NCBI RefSeq assembly: GCF_013391085.1
Contig: NZ_CP058334.1
Location: 2,294,001-2,358,000, forward strand
From: Natronomonas halophila
GTDB taxonomy: Archaea; Halobacteriota; Halobacteria; Halobacteriales; Haloarculaceae
Length of the DNA: 64,000 bases
Reading direction: 5' to 3'
The translations under genes were made by a program, and so were the position numbers. The notes under the pieces are model-generated. The model saw only the letters and a program-made list of their open reading frames with translations. It ran no database searches and was not told where the DNA came from. How positions within the stretch are numbered: the stretch's first letter is position 1; each line of letters opens with the position of its first letter. This document shows, piece by piece, positions 14,488 to 22,686 of the stretch.

Positions 14488-15021
14488 ATGCCTGGCCCCG
14501 TATTCATCCGCGGCGACCACATCGACCTCAGAACCGTTACCGACGAGGACCTCTCGTTCGTGACGACGTGGCGTAACCATCCCGACGTCCGGCGGTGGAT
14601 GCCGCGGAGTCGCCCCGACCTGACCGACGATATCGAGGCGTTCCGCGAGGGCTTCGTCGATGACGAGGGCGTCAACCTGTTGGCGTGCGACGGCGACGAG
14701 CGGCTCGGCCTCGTTTCGATGTTCCTCGTCGACGCCGACTCCCGGCGGGCCCGCCTCGGCGCGTGGTTGAAACCCGACGCGCAGGGTGGCGGCTACGGGA
14801 CGGAAGCCGCTTCGCTACTGGTCGAGTACGCTTTCGAGGAGCGAGCGCTCCGGAAACTCGTCGCGAACGCCCGCGCGGACAATGCGCCCTCCCGCGGAAC
14901 GCTCGAGAAACTCGGGTTCACGGAGGAGGGCCGTCAGCGGGACCACTACTACATCAACGGCGAGTACGTCGACCGGGTCATTTACGGCCTCTTCGCCGAC
15001 GAGTGGCGAGGAACCGTCTAA
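14488..15021 (+). CDS. GNAT family N-acetyltransferase
   Basis: The 177-aa protein begins with RGDHIDLRTVTDEDLSFV and has the RimJ/RimL-type acetyl-CoA loop AWLKPDAQGGGYGTEAASLL, then LRKLVANARADNAPSRGTLE and KLGFTEEGRQRDHYYINGEY. It acetylates a protein N-terminus or small amine using acetyl-CoA. Its stop overlaps the convergent downstream gene by 4 nt. Confidence 0.9.
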   Translation: MPGPVFIRGDHIDLRTVTDEDLSFVTTWRNHPDVRRWMPRSRPDLTDDIEAFREGFVDDEGVNLLACDGDERLGLVSMFLVDADSRRARLGAWLKPDAQGGGYGTEAASLLVEYAFEERALRKLVANARADNAPSRGTLEKLGFTEEGRQRDHYYINGEYVDRVIYGLFADEWRGTV

Positions 15022-15260
15022 ACCGTGACCTTCCAGGTCGTCCCCGAGGAGTAGCCCCACTTCTCGACGTCGATGTCGAAATCGCCCTCACAGATGGCGG
15101 TCATGTTCGTGCCGACTTCCTTCGCCGAGAGGTCGAGTTCCTCCCCGATGAGTCGGGACTTGAAGTAGGTCTTCATCTGGCCCTTCTCACGGAGATACGA
15201 GAGGATGCGCTGTTGTTTGTCCGAGAGGTCGGTCGCCGGTGCCTGGACAGTCGCGCTCAT
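15018..15260 (-). CDS. small conserved haloarchaeal winged-helix-like protein
   Basis: The 80-aa protein (DUF7123-like) contains LSDKQQRILSYLREKGQMKT and SRLIGEELDLSAKEVGTNMT, which fit a winged-helix fold, followed by a beta hairpin ending SSGTTWKVTV. It may be a small DNA-binding protein. It is convergent with, and overlaps by 4 nt, the GNAT gene. I am confident it is a gene because of its length, start and halophilic composition. Confidence 0.78.
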   Translation of the reverse strand: MSATVQAPATDLSDKQQRILSYLREKGQMKTYFKSRLIGEELDLSAKEVGTNMTAICEGDFDIDVEKWGYSSGTTWKVTV

Positions 15261-15408
15261 ACACTACTGAAGGCGGTCACCCACAAAAGGCGGTTTGGTA
15301 CGGTCGGACAACGGGCCGCTGTATTGCGGTTTTGGCGGCCAGAGGCCCGAAACAGGAGGCTCCATGCCCCGGTATTGGTACGAGCGGTCAACGATGCGCG
15401 AGTCCCGA

Positions 15409-17514
15409 TTACTCCGCTTCCGCGTCGTCGGACTCGTCGTCCTGTATTAGCCCCCGCCGAAGGGCGCGAATGAGTGGTTCGAGGTCTTCGGGGTCCGCAT
15501 CGAGGTTGACATCCAGCGAAAGCGCGTGGTCGGTGCTCGCCGACGAATCCGAGCCGGCGGTGACGTTCACCGACCCGTCGGCATTCGCGTCGGCCGCCCC
15601 GCCTGCCTCTTGGGCCGCTTCACGCGCCTCCTCGGCCGCATTCCGGGCCTCCTCGACGGCTGAAGTAATCTCCGCCAGTAGCGCCTCAATATCCGAGACG
15701 TCGGCTGATTCGGCGAGCTCTTCGAGTGCGGCTTCGACGTCTACCTCGCCTTCGCCTGCTTCCTCCGACGGTTCCGCTTCGGTTTCGTCCTCTTCAGCGG
15801 CTTCTTCGGTTTCCGATTCTTCCGTCTCGGTTTCCGGTTCTGCTTCCGCCTCCTCGGTGGCCTCCGCCGCGCCCTCGTCGGCCGTTTCCCCGCTTTCTTC
15901 GACCGCCGCCCCGTTTGCGGCTTCCCCCTCGCTGTCGACGGAGATGGTAATGCCCGGTCCGGCGTCGATTTCGACCGTCACACCGTCGCCTTCGGAAACG
16001 TCGATATCGCTTCCCCCGCTCGACTCGTCCCCATCCTCGTCCTCGGAGACGTCGATGCCACCGTCGGTCTGTAGGTTTTCGGCTCCCGTATCGCCGTCCG
16101 ATTCCTGGTCGTTTTCGCTGCCGGCGACGCCGATGTCCCCGAGGTCGATATCGCCGTCGAGGGTAATCTCGACGCCGTTCTCCTCGTCGACGCCGATCTG
16201 AACCTCCGTCCCGTCGCCGAGTTCGAGTTCGACTTCGGGCTGGGGTTCGGATTCGGACGCCGCTTCTGCCGCTGCTTCGGCTTCACTGGCGGCTGCTTCT
16301 CCGGCTTCGCCGTCGGTCGCTTCCGTTTCCTCGACGGTAGCCTCCGCTTCCTCAGTGACCTCTTCGACGGCGGGTTCGGCTTCCTCGATAGCCGCCCGGG
16401 CCTCTTCGAGTGCGTCGTCGGTCACCGATTCGGCGGCTTCCTCACCTGCCTCGGGGACAGTCTCGACTGCCTGGCCCGCTTCGGCTATCGTTTCGGCCGC
16501 CTCCTCGGCGAGTCCCTCGACTCGCTCGGCCTCTTCGGCGGCTGATTCGGCCGCCTCTTGGGCAGCCTCGGCAGTGGCTCGTGCTTCTTCGGCCGCTTCC
16601 AGCGCGGCCCGAGCGGCCGCCTCGACCTCGTCGACCAGCGACGCGACTTCGGAACTGTCCGCGGCGTCGAACGATTTCTCCGCCGTTGCCGTTTCCTCGG
16701 CTTCTTCGACCGTTTCCGGCGTCGCTTCGGCGACTTCGTCCATCTCTTCGGCGACCTCTTCGACCTCCGCGACTGCTTCTTCGGCTTCCGCTACGGCCGC
16801 TTCGGCCCCCCTCTCGGCAGCCACCGCGTCTTCGCCTCCGGGGGGTTCCGCTCCGGCGGGGGCAGTCCTCTCCGTATCCTCGGTGACCTCCCCCGTCGCT
16901 TCGGTCATTCGTTCGATCTCCGCGGCGGTCGCTTCGACGGCTTCGGGAACGCCCTCGTCGACTTCGGCCGCCGCGGTTTCCTCCGGTTCTTCCGGCGCTT
17001 CGGGTTCCTCGGCCTTTTCGTCGGGAAGCCGATATCGGTCCTGCTCGTCTCGGTCGAGCAAGCCGGCCCACTCGTAGAGGTCCAACAGCGTGGTGATGCC
17101 GCTCCGCACCCGGCTTACGTCGATGTCTTGGCCCGTGACGTCGGCGACCAACGGCACCAGCGTTTCCTCGTCGGTCGGGTTCTGTCGGAGAATGCCCCGG
17201 ACTTCGTCGGTGACCGGCCACTCCGATAGCAGTTCGCGGGCACGTTCCTTCGCGCGCTCTTCGTCGTCGGCTGCGAGCGCGCCTGCGAGGTCCTGTCCAC
17301 GTTCCGTGAGCCGTTGCTTCTGTCCTTCCTCTTCGAGGACGCCCAACTCTTCGAGGAATCGGGTCTGTCGACCGACCGCATCTGTAACCCCCGTCTCCTC
17401 TTCGACTGCCGAGGTGTACATGGGTTCGGCCGCGGCGCCGACCGCATCCCACCCGGCGATGATTTCCCGGAGCGTGTCGAGGCTCACGCCCTTCGGAACG
17501 TGATGTGTGGTCAT
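15409..17514 (-). CDS. 701-aa Ala/Glu-rich protein with N-terminal HTH-like region
   Basis: Residues 1-170 look globular and contain winged-helix-like repeats (FLEELGVLEEEGQKQRLTER; RSGITTLLDLYEWAGLL). Residues about 175-650 are low-complexity, rich in Ala, Glu, Val and Thr with heptad-like AEEA/EEAARE patterns, interrupted by beta-like islands (VELELGDGTEVQIGV; EITLDGDIDLGDIGV; GPGITISVDSEGEA). The C-terminus is HALSLDVNLDADPEDLEPL plus an acidic tail. No signal peptide or transmembrane helix is seen. A TATA-like TTTAAATAG about 27 nt upstream supports the start and leaderless translation. The function is not recognised; coiled-coil scaffolding or DNA-associated polymer formation is possible. 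Confidence 0.85.
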   Translation of the reverse strand: MTTHHVPKGVSLDTLREIIAGWDAVGAAAEPMYTSAVEEETGVTDAVGRQTRFLEELGVLEEEGQKQRLTERGQDLAGALAADDEERAKERARELLSEWPVTDEVRGILRQNPTDEETLVPLVADVTGQDIDVSRVRSGITTLLDLYEWAGLLDRDEQDRYRLPDEKAEEPEAPEEPEETAAAEVDEGVPEAVEATAAEIERMTEATGEVTEDTERTAPAGAEPPGGEDAVAAERGAEAAVAEAEEAVAEVEEVAEEMDEVAEATPETVEEAEETATAEKSFDAADSSEVASLVDEVEAAARAALEAAEEARATAEAAQEAAESAAEEAERVEGLAEEAAETIAEAGQAVETVPEAGEEAAESVTDDALEEARAAIEEAEPAVEEVTEEAEATVEETEATDGEAGEAAASEAEAAAEAASESEPQPEVELELGDGTEVQIGVDEENGVEITLDGDIDLGDIGVAGSENDQESDGDTGAENLQTDGGIDVSEDEDGDESSGGSDIDVSEGDGVTVEIDAGPGITISVDSEGEAANGAAVEESGETADEGAAEATEEAEAEPETETEESETEEAAEEDETEAEPSEEAGEGEVDVEAALEELAESADVSDIEALLAEITSAVEEARNAAEEAREAAQEAGGAADANADGSVNVTAGSDSSASTDHALSLDVNLDADPEDLEPLIRALRRGLIQDDESDDAEAE

Positions 17515-17694
17515 ATCCGGGATTCAACAGCTACTATTTAAAAAATCGGATGCCTAAATGATTGCCACACCTCTCCTCACTCCAGTGTCTTTGCGGGTCC
17601 ACAGCCACTCCCGCGGCTTGGTCGGAGACTATACTTAAACCCACCCAGTACGGTGGGAGCTACGAGGATACGTCTACACGCCGTTTCTGGAGGT

Positions 17695-18324
17695 ATGTCG
17701 CACGATAACTGTGCCTGCGGTGCGACCACGGACGACCGAATCGATAGCGGAGGAACGTTCCTCGGTCGACAGGACGAACCGCTCGAAGCGCCGCTTCCGA
17801 ACGATGTCGGGACGGCGCTGGGACGACTCTTCGAGACGGGGTCCGTACCGACGCTCGGTGCGTGGGTTCGGGAGGTGCGCCGTCGAACCGGCGGGGGCGC
17901 CATCGCCGTCGAGGACCTCTGTCACGCGGCGGACGAGACGCCGCACTGGGGCGAAATCGACGGTACTCGTCATCACTTCGTCTGCTTTTACGACGCGGTG
18001 GTGCTCGCGGCGTTGCGCGACCGACCGGTCGATATACGGACGGAAAGCCCCGACGGGGAGCCAATCGAGTTACGTGCTGTCGGGGAAGACGAACTGAACG
18101 TCTCCCCCGAGAAAGCGGTCTTTTCGTTCGGCGTCGAGAAGGGCGCCGAGCCACCCGCGGACCGTGACCCGCGGCGCGAAGACGTCTATGCGGCCGTCTG
18201 TCCGTACGTGAAGGCGTTTCCCGACGTGCAATCGTACAAGCGGTGGGCGGAAACGGTGCCGGCCGCAACCGTCGCGATGCCGCTGTCGGGGGCGACGGAA
18301 TTCGCGAGCGAACTCGTCAGCTAA
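17695..18324 (+). CDS. merB: MerB-like organomercurial (alkylmercury) lyase
   Basis: The 209-aa protein has an N-terminal CAC motif (6-8), a winged-helix-like N-terminal half and a C-terminal half with HHFVC97FYD100AVVLAAL and YAAVC169PYVKAFPD. MerB uses Cys96, Asp99 and Cys159 to cleave the carbon-mercury bond, and the same C-x-x-D and downstream Cys pattern is present here, with the SPEKAVFSF strand between. It should release Hg(II) from organomercury in the cytoplasm. The start at 17695 was chosen for fit; a GTG at 17653 nearer the TATA-like ACTTAAAC (about 17633) is possible. No merA lies nearby. Confidence 0.75.
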   Translation: MSHDNCACGATTDDRIDSGGTFLGRQDEPLEAPLPNDVGTALGRLFETGSVPTLGAWVREVRRRTGGGAIAVEDLCHAADETPHWGEIDGTRHHFVCFYDAVVLAALRDRPVDIRTESPDGEPIELRAVGEDELNVSPEKAVFSFGVEKGAEPPADRDPRREDVYAAVCPYVKAFPDVQSYKRWAETVPAATVAMPLSGATEFASELVS

Positions 18325-19013
18325 TCCCCGAGGAACTGTTCCAGCAGGTTCCGTTCGGCGCGTTGCAGATGCTCGACGACAGTCGAGTCGTCGAGGTCCA
18401 GTTCGGCGGCGATGTCCTCGGCGGCTGTCGCCCGCGGCACCTCGAAGTAGCCCATGTCGTAGGCGGTTTCCAGCACCTCGCGCTGGCGGTCGGTCAGTTC
18501 GTCAAGCGGTCGGTCGCGGCCCTCGTAGGCGCCGAGTTTTCGGAGGTCGGGGTCGACGCCCGCGGTCTCGTAATCCCGAAGCGTCGCGGAAATCGCCTGC
18601 TGTGGCCCGACCAGCGACATCGTCGCGGATTCGTCGGCAATCTGCGGGTCGCAGGTCCCGACCAACTCCTCGGAGCGGTCGGCGAGACTGGCCGGCAGGT
18701 CGGGTGCTCGGAAGGTGATGACGTAGACGTGGCCGGCATCGGTTTCGGCGACGTGTTCCCAGTTGTCGACGTACTCCAGTGCCGACAATCGGGGCTCGTC
18801 GTACCGGGACTCGACTTCGGCCCGGACGACCGAACTCGTCCCGTGGCAGGCCAGTTCCTCGAAATCAACGACGGTGGCCTCTCGGGTGAGGGCGACGAGT
18901 TCGTCGATGCCCATCTCCTCGAAGGCACCATCCCTGATGGTGAGGTTCGCTTCGCGCACTAATTGGGGTTCGTCAAAGACCGAATAAAGCGTTGTGCCCA
19001 GAATACTGGGCAT
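18321..19013 (-). CDS. bacterio-opsin activator-type HTH regulator
   Basis: The 230-aa protein has an N-terminal sensor-like region (1-150) and a C-terminal HTH_10 domain: PLDELTDRQREVLETAYDMG, YFEVPRATAAEDIAAELDLD, DSTVVEHLQRAERNLLEQ. This is the standard haloarchaeal bacterio-opsin activator family end. Longer upstream frames are excluded because the start at 19013 follows a promoter-like AT-rich stretch (TATAAATAG rich, 19058-19069). Its stop overlaps the convergent merB-like gene by 4 nt. Confidence 0.88.
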   Translation of the reverse strand: MPSILGTTLYSVFDEPQLVREANLTIRDGAFEEMGIDELVALTREATVVDFEELACHGTSSVVRAEVESRYDEPRLSALEYVDNWEHVAETDAGHVYVITFRAPDLPASLADRSEELVGTCDPQIADESATMSLVGPQQAISATLRDYETAGVDPDLRKLGAYEGRDRPLDELTDRQREVLETAYDMGYFEVPRATAAEDIAAELDLDDSTVVEHLQRAERNLLEQFLGD

Positions 19014-19074
19014 GATGATAGAAGTGGAGTAAACTGCCGTACTGGTTCGGGAGTATGGGATATAAATAGAGGTA

Positions 19075-19270
19075 GCATCCGCGAGCGCCCGCAGGGCGCG
19101 AGCGGTTCCGCCGCGCGACCGGAGGGAGCGCGGGACCGAGGCCCGACCGTAGGGAGGGCCGACGGTCTTTTTCATGAACGTTTTTGCCGGCGCGGGTTGC
19201 GGGCGTAGCCCGCAACCGAATGACGTGGCGGCGAAGCCGCCACGCTCGCGAAGCGCGCCGTGCAAAAAGT
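19075..19270 (-). repeat. structured 3'-end element, copy A
   Basis: Read on the minus strand, 2 nt after the TRAM gene stop, it begins ACTTTTTGCACGGCGCG and closes with CGCGCCGGCAAAAACG, forming an outer stem. Inside are two further perfect hairpins (GTGGCGGCTTCGCCGCCAC and GTTGCGGGCTACGCCCGCAAC). A second part continues through GAAAAAGACCGTCGGCC to GCGCCCTGCGGGCGC. It closely matches copy C at 59521 and shares the frame of copy B at 21869. The U-tract directly after the stop suggests a terminator. Confidence 0.7.
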
Positions 19271-19272
19271 TT

Positions 19273-19665
19273 CTATTCGATAATCTCGCCGACCGCGAAG
19301 TTCGACTTGACCTCGGAGATTTCGACCTTGACGCGTTCGCCGACCTCGCCGCCGGGGACGATGATGACGTAGCCGCGCTCGACGCGGGCGATGCCGTCGC
19401 CCTGCTTGCCGAGGTCTTCGATTTCGACGTAGCGGATTTCACCTTCCTCGACGGGGGGTTGCGGTTCGTCGCTCGGGGCGGGGCCAGCGGCCTCGGACGT
19501 GGAAACGGCCTCGCCCTCGCCGGAGATGAGTGCAACGCGGTAGGTGTCGCCGGGGTCGACGGCGCCGGTTTCGATTTCCCGTTTGGGTACTTCGACGATA
19601 TAGCGGTCCTCTTCTTCTTCGACCTCGGCGCTGAACAGACACAGGAGTTTATCGGAGATTTCCAT
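19273..19665 (-). CDS. TRAM domain protein
   Basis: The 130-aa protein has an N-terminal small domain (MEISDKLLCLFSAEVEEEED to about 45), an acidic/Pro linker and a C-terminal TRAM domain (about 72-130: EEGEIRYVEIEDLGKQGDGI and VIIVPGGEVGERVKVEISEV). TRAM is an RNA-binding OB fold; stand-alone archaeal TRAM proteins act as RNA chaperones. The start at 19665 removes an implausible 18-codon extension. The stop is immediately followed by structured element A. Confidence 0.88.
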   Translation of the reverse strand: MEISDKLLCLFSAEVEEEEDRYIVEVPKREIETGAVDPGDTYRVALISGEGEAVSTSEAAGPAPSDEPQPPVEEGEIRYVEIEDLGKQGDGIARVERGYVIIVPGGEVGERVKVEISEVKSNFAVGEIIE

Positions 19666-19705
19666 AGACCTTCGGTCCGGACATGAAGGCCCCGCTATAT
19701 AGTAG

Positions 19706-20398
19706 TTACCGGCTCTCAAGCGGCGTTCCGTCGGGTCGCTTGGCGCCCTCCGAATCGTGAACTACGACACCGTCGACGTCGGGGCGGGGTTCGTAGGCGT
19801 CCCGGAGGTCGATGGCCTCCTCCAGTTCGCGGACGGCGCGTTCCTTGAGGGCGGCCGCCAACTCTTCGGCCTCCTCCCGAGAGATGTCGCGTCCGAGGCC
19901 CTCACACTCGTGTGCGCGGACCATCCCCTCGCTGTCGACGGCCTCGCCCATGGGCTGGCTGGTGCCGCCCAGGGCGACGCTGAAGGGGTAGGTCCGGCAG
20001 ACGAGCGGCCGGCTGTCGTGGACGGTACAGGCGCCGGTGCCGTCGTCGTCCTCCTCGTAGAAGGTGCAGTTCCCGCAGTCGTCGGTCCGGATAGCCCATT
20101 CGAAGGTTTCGCCCTCCGGGCCGTCGTCGCCCTCGCTGATGCCGTAGGGCATCGGGCGGGCGACGTCGCGCCAGTCGTACTCCTCCTCGAAGTCGTCCGC
20201 GGTGGCGTCCTGCAGTTCGCGGGCTTCGTCCGGAAAGAGGGTCGCGGTGTGGGGTTCTTTGCCGCCGTCGTCGGTATCGGCGGCCTTACAGCAGGCGCCA
20301 CAGCGGGTGCACTCGAAGCCGATGGATTCGATGGCATCGGCCAGTTCGGCGACCGACAGGTCCTTGGCGCGTTCGAGTTCGGCTTCGAGGCTCTCCAT
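19706..20398 (-). CDS. YkgJ family cysteine cluster protein
   Basis: The 230-aa protein has the zinc- or iron-sulfur-type cluster signature C30-T-R-C33-G-A-C36-C37, then DDCGNCTFYEEDD, GACTVHDSRPLVCRTYPF and a late RAHECEGLG cysteine. The spacing matches the YkgJ/FliB-like metal cluster family. Exact function is unknown; such proteins are often placed with RNA-modification or flagellin-modification roles. The start at 20398 is the first Met before the conserved domain. Confidence 0.85.
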   Translation of the reverse strand: MESLEAELERAKDLSVAELADAIESIGFECTRCGACCKAADTDDGGKEPHTATLFPDEARELQDATADDFEEEYDWRDVARPMPYGISEGDDGPEGETFEWAIRTDDCGNCTFYEEDDDGTGACTVHDSRPLVCRTYPFSVALGGTSQPMGEAVDSEGMVRAHECEGLGRDISREEAEELAAALKERAVRELEEAIDLRDAYEPRPDVDGVVVHDSEGAKRPDGTPLESR

Positions 20399-20436
20399 AC
20401 CCGACCGTTTCGCGTCGGGAGGCAAAAGGCCGCCGC

Positions 20437-20970
20437 TTAGGCGAGTTTGTAGCTGATGATGTATATCATCAGGCCGACGGTGTTCAGCGCCAGGCCGAAA
20501 ATGGAGATGAGGATGTTCCAGGTGTTCTGGGCGTTCCACGTCTCCGGGTCGAGGGCGTTCGGGACGGTCATGCCCATCATCGCGTAGATGACGACGCCGA
20601 CGCCGAGCAGGAAGACGCCGAGCGAGAAGGCACGGAGCGTACCGAGCCATCGTCGGCCATCCGGCCGTTTGACGTATTCGTCGGTGTTGTTGAGCGGGGC
20701 CGTCAGGACGACGTTCCTCGTGGCGCTGCCGTGGACGTGGCCACAGCGGCCGCATTTCACCGGGGAGCCGTTGATACGGTTGACTCGCGGGCTGCCACAC
20801 CGGTCACAGGTCGGCGTGGTCAAAAAGAGGGCGGCGAACGCGAGACAGCCGCCGACCAGTATCCCCACCGCCCCCAGGAACTGTCCTTGTAGATACATGC
20901 CGGCCACCCCACCCCCGGCGACTAACGCCAGGGGACCCATGATTCTGGCCGTCCTCACCCACTGAGTCAT
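20437..20970 (-). CDS. zinc-ribbon membrane protein
   Basis: The 177-aa protein has two N-terminal helices (about 10-50), a zinc ribbon (TPTCDRCGSPRVNRINGSPV ending KCGRCGHVHG) and two C-terminal helices (115-140 and 150-175). The ribbon is C-x2-C...C-x2-C and is predicted to be cytoplasmic. The start at 20970 follows an AT-rich stretch and gives a plausible first helix. Function not recognised. Confidence 0.78.
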   Translation of the reverse strand: MTQWVRTARIMGPLALVAGGGVAGMYLQGQFLGAVGILVGGCLAFAALFLTTPTCDRCGSPRVNRINGSPVKCGRCGHVHGSATRNVVLTAPLNNTDEYVKRPDGRRWLGTLRAFSLGVFLLGVGVVIYAMMGMTVPNALDPETWNAQNTWNILISIFGLALNTVGLMIYIISYKLA

Positions 20971-21032
20971 GTGCGTTCTTGGAGGTTGTTCGACTATATT
21001 TCTTGCGTGGATACCGTCCGGGGAATGGAAGT

Positions 21033-21803
21033 TCAGGCCGGTCGCGCTCGCTCGCCGTCCCACTCGACCCGGCCCTCGGCGGCGAGTTTCTCCAGATGCG
21101 CCCGGACGGTGGCGCCCGCGAGGTCACGGACGCCCGCGAGGTCCTTCTCGTAGGCCGCGTCGAGAATCGCCGCGACGGACTCGTTGCCCGCGGTTACGGC
21201 CTCGAACACGCGTCGCTCGCGAGTGAGACGGTGGTCGATGAGTCGCTCGCAAGTCTCGCGTGGCTCCTCGATGACGGGGCCGTGGCCGGGATAGATGCGG
21301 TCGGGCGACAGTCCGAGCACGCGCCGCAGCGAGGAGATGTAGGCGCGCATATCGCCCTCGGGCGCGCCGACGACGACGCTGCCGGCGGCGACGGCGAGGT
21401 CACCGCCGACGAGGGCGCCGGCGGCCTCGAAGCCGACGTGTTCGGGCGCGTGACCGGGCGTATCCCGAACGACGACGGGGCCGCTTCCGGTTTCGATGTG
21501 TGTTCCCTCACGGAAGGTGCGGTCCGGTTCGACGTCCGTTGCGGCGGCGAAGGCCGACTCGCGGCCGTAGCGACACCAGACGGTGGCGTCGGTGATGGCG
21601 GCGTACTCGGCGGCGGCACCGACGTGGTCGGGATGGTGGTGGGTGACGGCGACGTGTTCGACGTTGTCGAGTTCGGCCTCGATGCGTTCGTCGGGGGCCG
21701 GCGGGTCGACGAGCAGGGCGTCTTCGCGGCCGAGAACATAACAGGCGGTCTGTCCCGTCGGCGCGCGGGTCGGGACGTCCACGGAGATTCGCTCGATGTG
21801 CAT
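21033..21803 (-). CDS. MBL fold metallo-hydrolase (LACTB2-like)
   Basis: The 256-aa protein has the metal-binding motif THHHPDHVGAAAE, the later metal ligands in DTPGHAPEHVG and GGDLAV, and YPGHGPVIEEPRE. A winged-helix-like C-terminal region (about 190-256: AGATVRAHLEKLAAEGRVEW) is typical of the LACTB2 subgroup. It may be a hydrolase or nuclease; the substrate is unknown. Confidence 0.87.
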   Translation of the reverse strand: MHIERISVDVPTRAPTGQTACYVLGREDALLVDPPAPDERIEAELDNVEHVAVTHHHPDHVGAAAEYAAITDATVWCRYGRESAFAAATDVEPDRTFREGTHIETGSGPVVVRDTPGHAPEHVGFEAAGALVGGDLAVAAGSVVVGAPEGDMRAYISSLRRVLGLSPDRIYPGHGPVIEEPRETCERLIDHRLTRERRVFEAVTAGNESVAAILDAAYEKDLAGVRDLAGATVRAHLEKLAAEGRVEWDGERARPA

Positions 21804-21868
21804 ACCGGGAGGTGCGACGGGGGAGGCTTAAGAGTGGGCGACGGTAGCGTAAACATCGAAGAAGGGCA

Positions 21869-22055
21869 AGCATCTGCGCGAGCGAAGCGAGCGCGGTTCC
21901 CCGGCGCCGACCGTAGGGAGGCGCCGTAGCGCGCACGGACTGGAGCGGCGCCTCCAGCGCCGCGGAAGGAGTACGCGCGCATATTTTCACCACGTTTTTG
22001 CCGCGGAACCGTGTCGCGCCCCTCCCGGGCGCGACCGGCGGAGCGTGCAAAAAGT
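21869..22055 (-). repeat. structured 3'-end element, copy B
   Basis: On the minus strand it starts 5 nt after the stop of the downstream HTH gene with ACTTTTTGCACGCTCCGCC, contains GTCGCGCCCGGGAGGGGCGC and closes GGCAAAAACGTGGTG. A second part holds GGCGCTGGAGGCGCC and ends near GCGCTCGCTTCGCTCGCGC. Only the arms (TTTTTGC/GCAAAAA, GGTTCC-type and CTCCCTACGGTCGG) are shared with copies A and C; the stems differ in sequence but still pair. Confidence 0.65.
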
Positions 22056-22060
22056 GGAGT

Positions 22061-22339
22061 CTATTCAGTAAGGAAGTAGACCTGCTTGCGGGCGTCGTGG
22101 AAGGAGTATCGGGAGTCGACGAGGTCCTCGTCCTCGAGGCGGTTCAAGGCGTATCGAACCGTCCGGTCGGGAAGCAGGGACTCCTCGGCGAGCTGGCCCT
22201 GCGAGAGCGGCGAGGCGCCCTCCAGCACCTTGGCGACGAGTTTGGCGCTCGGGGGGAGTTCGCGCAGGGTATCGCGGAACTCGGGGTCTGATAGTGGCGA
22301 GTCGGTCTGGCGTGAGCGTTCCTCCGTGGTCGTGCTCAT
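22061..22339 (-). CDS. MarR-like winged-helix regulator
   Basis: The 92-aa protein is essentially one winged helix: LPPSAKLVAKVLEGASPLSQ, GQLAEESLLPDRTVRYALNR and LEDEDLVDSRYSFHDARKQV. Single-domain HTH proteins of this type are common in haloarchaea and often act as repressors or general chromatin-like regulators. Its 3' end is followed by structured element B. Confidence 0.85.
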   Translation of the reverse strand: MSTTTEERSRQTDSPLSDPEFRDTLRELPPSAKLVAKVLEGASPLSQGQLAEESLLPDRTVRYALNRLEDEDLVDSRYSFHDARKQVYFLTE

Positions 22340-22686
22340 GAGTGCCCGTGTGTGAAACCTACTGGTAAAACTTCGCTATATGTGTGACAAAACAATACGT
22401 ACACTTGGGTGTGTATAATGGTCCCTTATACTTTGAACGCTTACATAGTATGGACTGGCAACAATTGCGGCAAGATATGTGGGTGAAATGCCGGTCCTTC
22501 ACGGTTCTTTCATATACGAACGGCCAGTTCCTGCGTCAAGGTAGCACCCCCGACGGACAATATACTCTGTATTCTGATATGTAATGCCGGGAAACAACCG
22601 GTCGCCGGAATCGTTCCTTCGGATGAAGGTCGGCCGGGATTGTGGGCTAACATGGCGATTATCCGACTGGCGCGCGAGCGGTCACC
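22340..22686. other. AT-rich 347-bp gap without a convincing gene
   Basis: The base composition is far more AT-rich than the surroundings (runs such as TCGCTATATGTGTGAC and AATATACTCTGTATTC). A 66-codon frame at 22384-22584 encodes a non-acidic, Tyr/Gln-rich protein unlike haloarchaeal proteins and has no recognisable domain. A small, possibly acquired gene or a long control region is possible; I favour a noncoding remnant. Confidence 0.35.

Noticed and set aside
15726-16886. Plus-strand Arg/Pro/Ser-rich frames opposite the 701-aa gene
   Set aside because: Low-complexity shadows of the Ala/Glu-rich coding strand without start signals.
22384-22584. 66-codon frame in the AT-rich gap as a gene
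   Set aside because: Non-acidic, no domain, no promoter at the expected spacing; kept only as a note.
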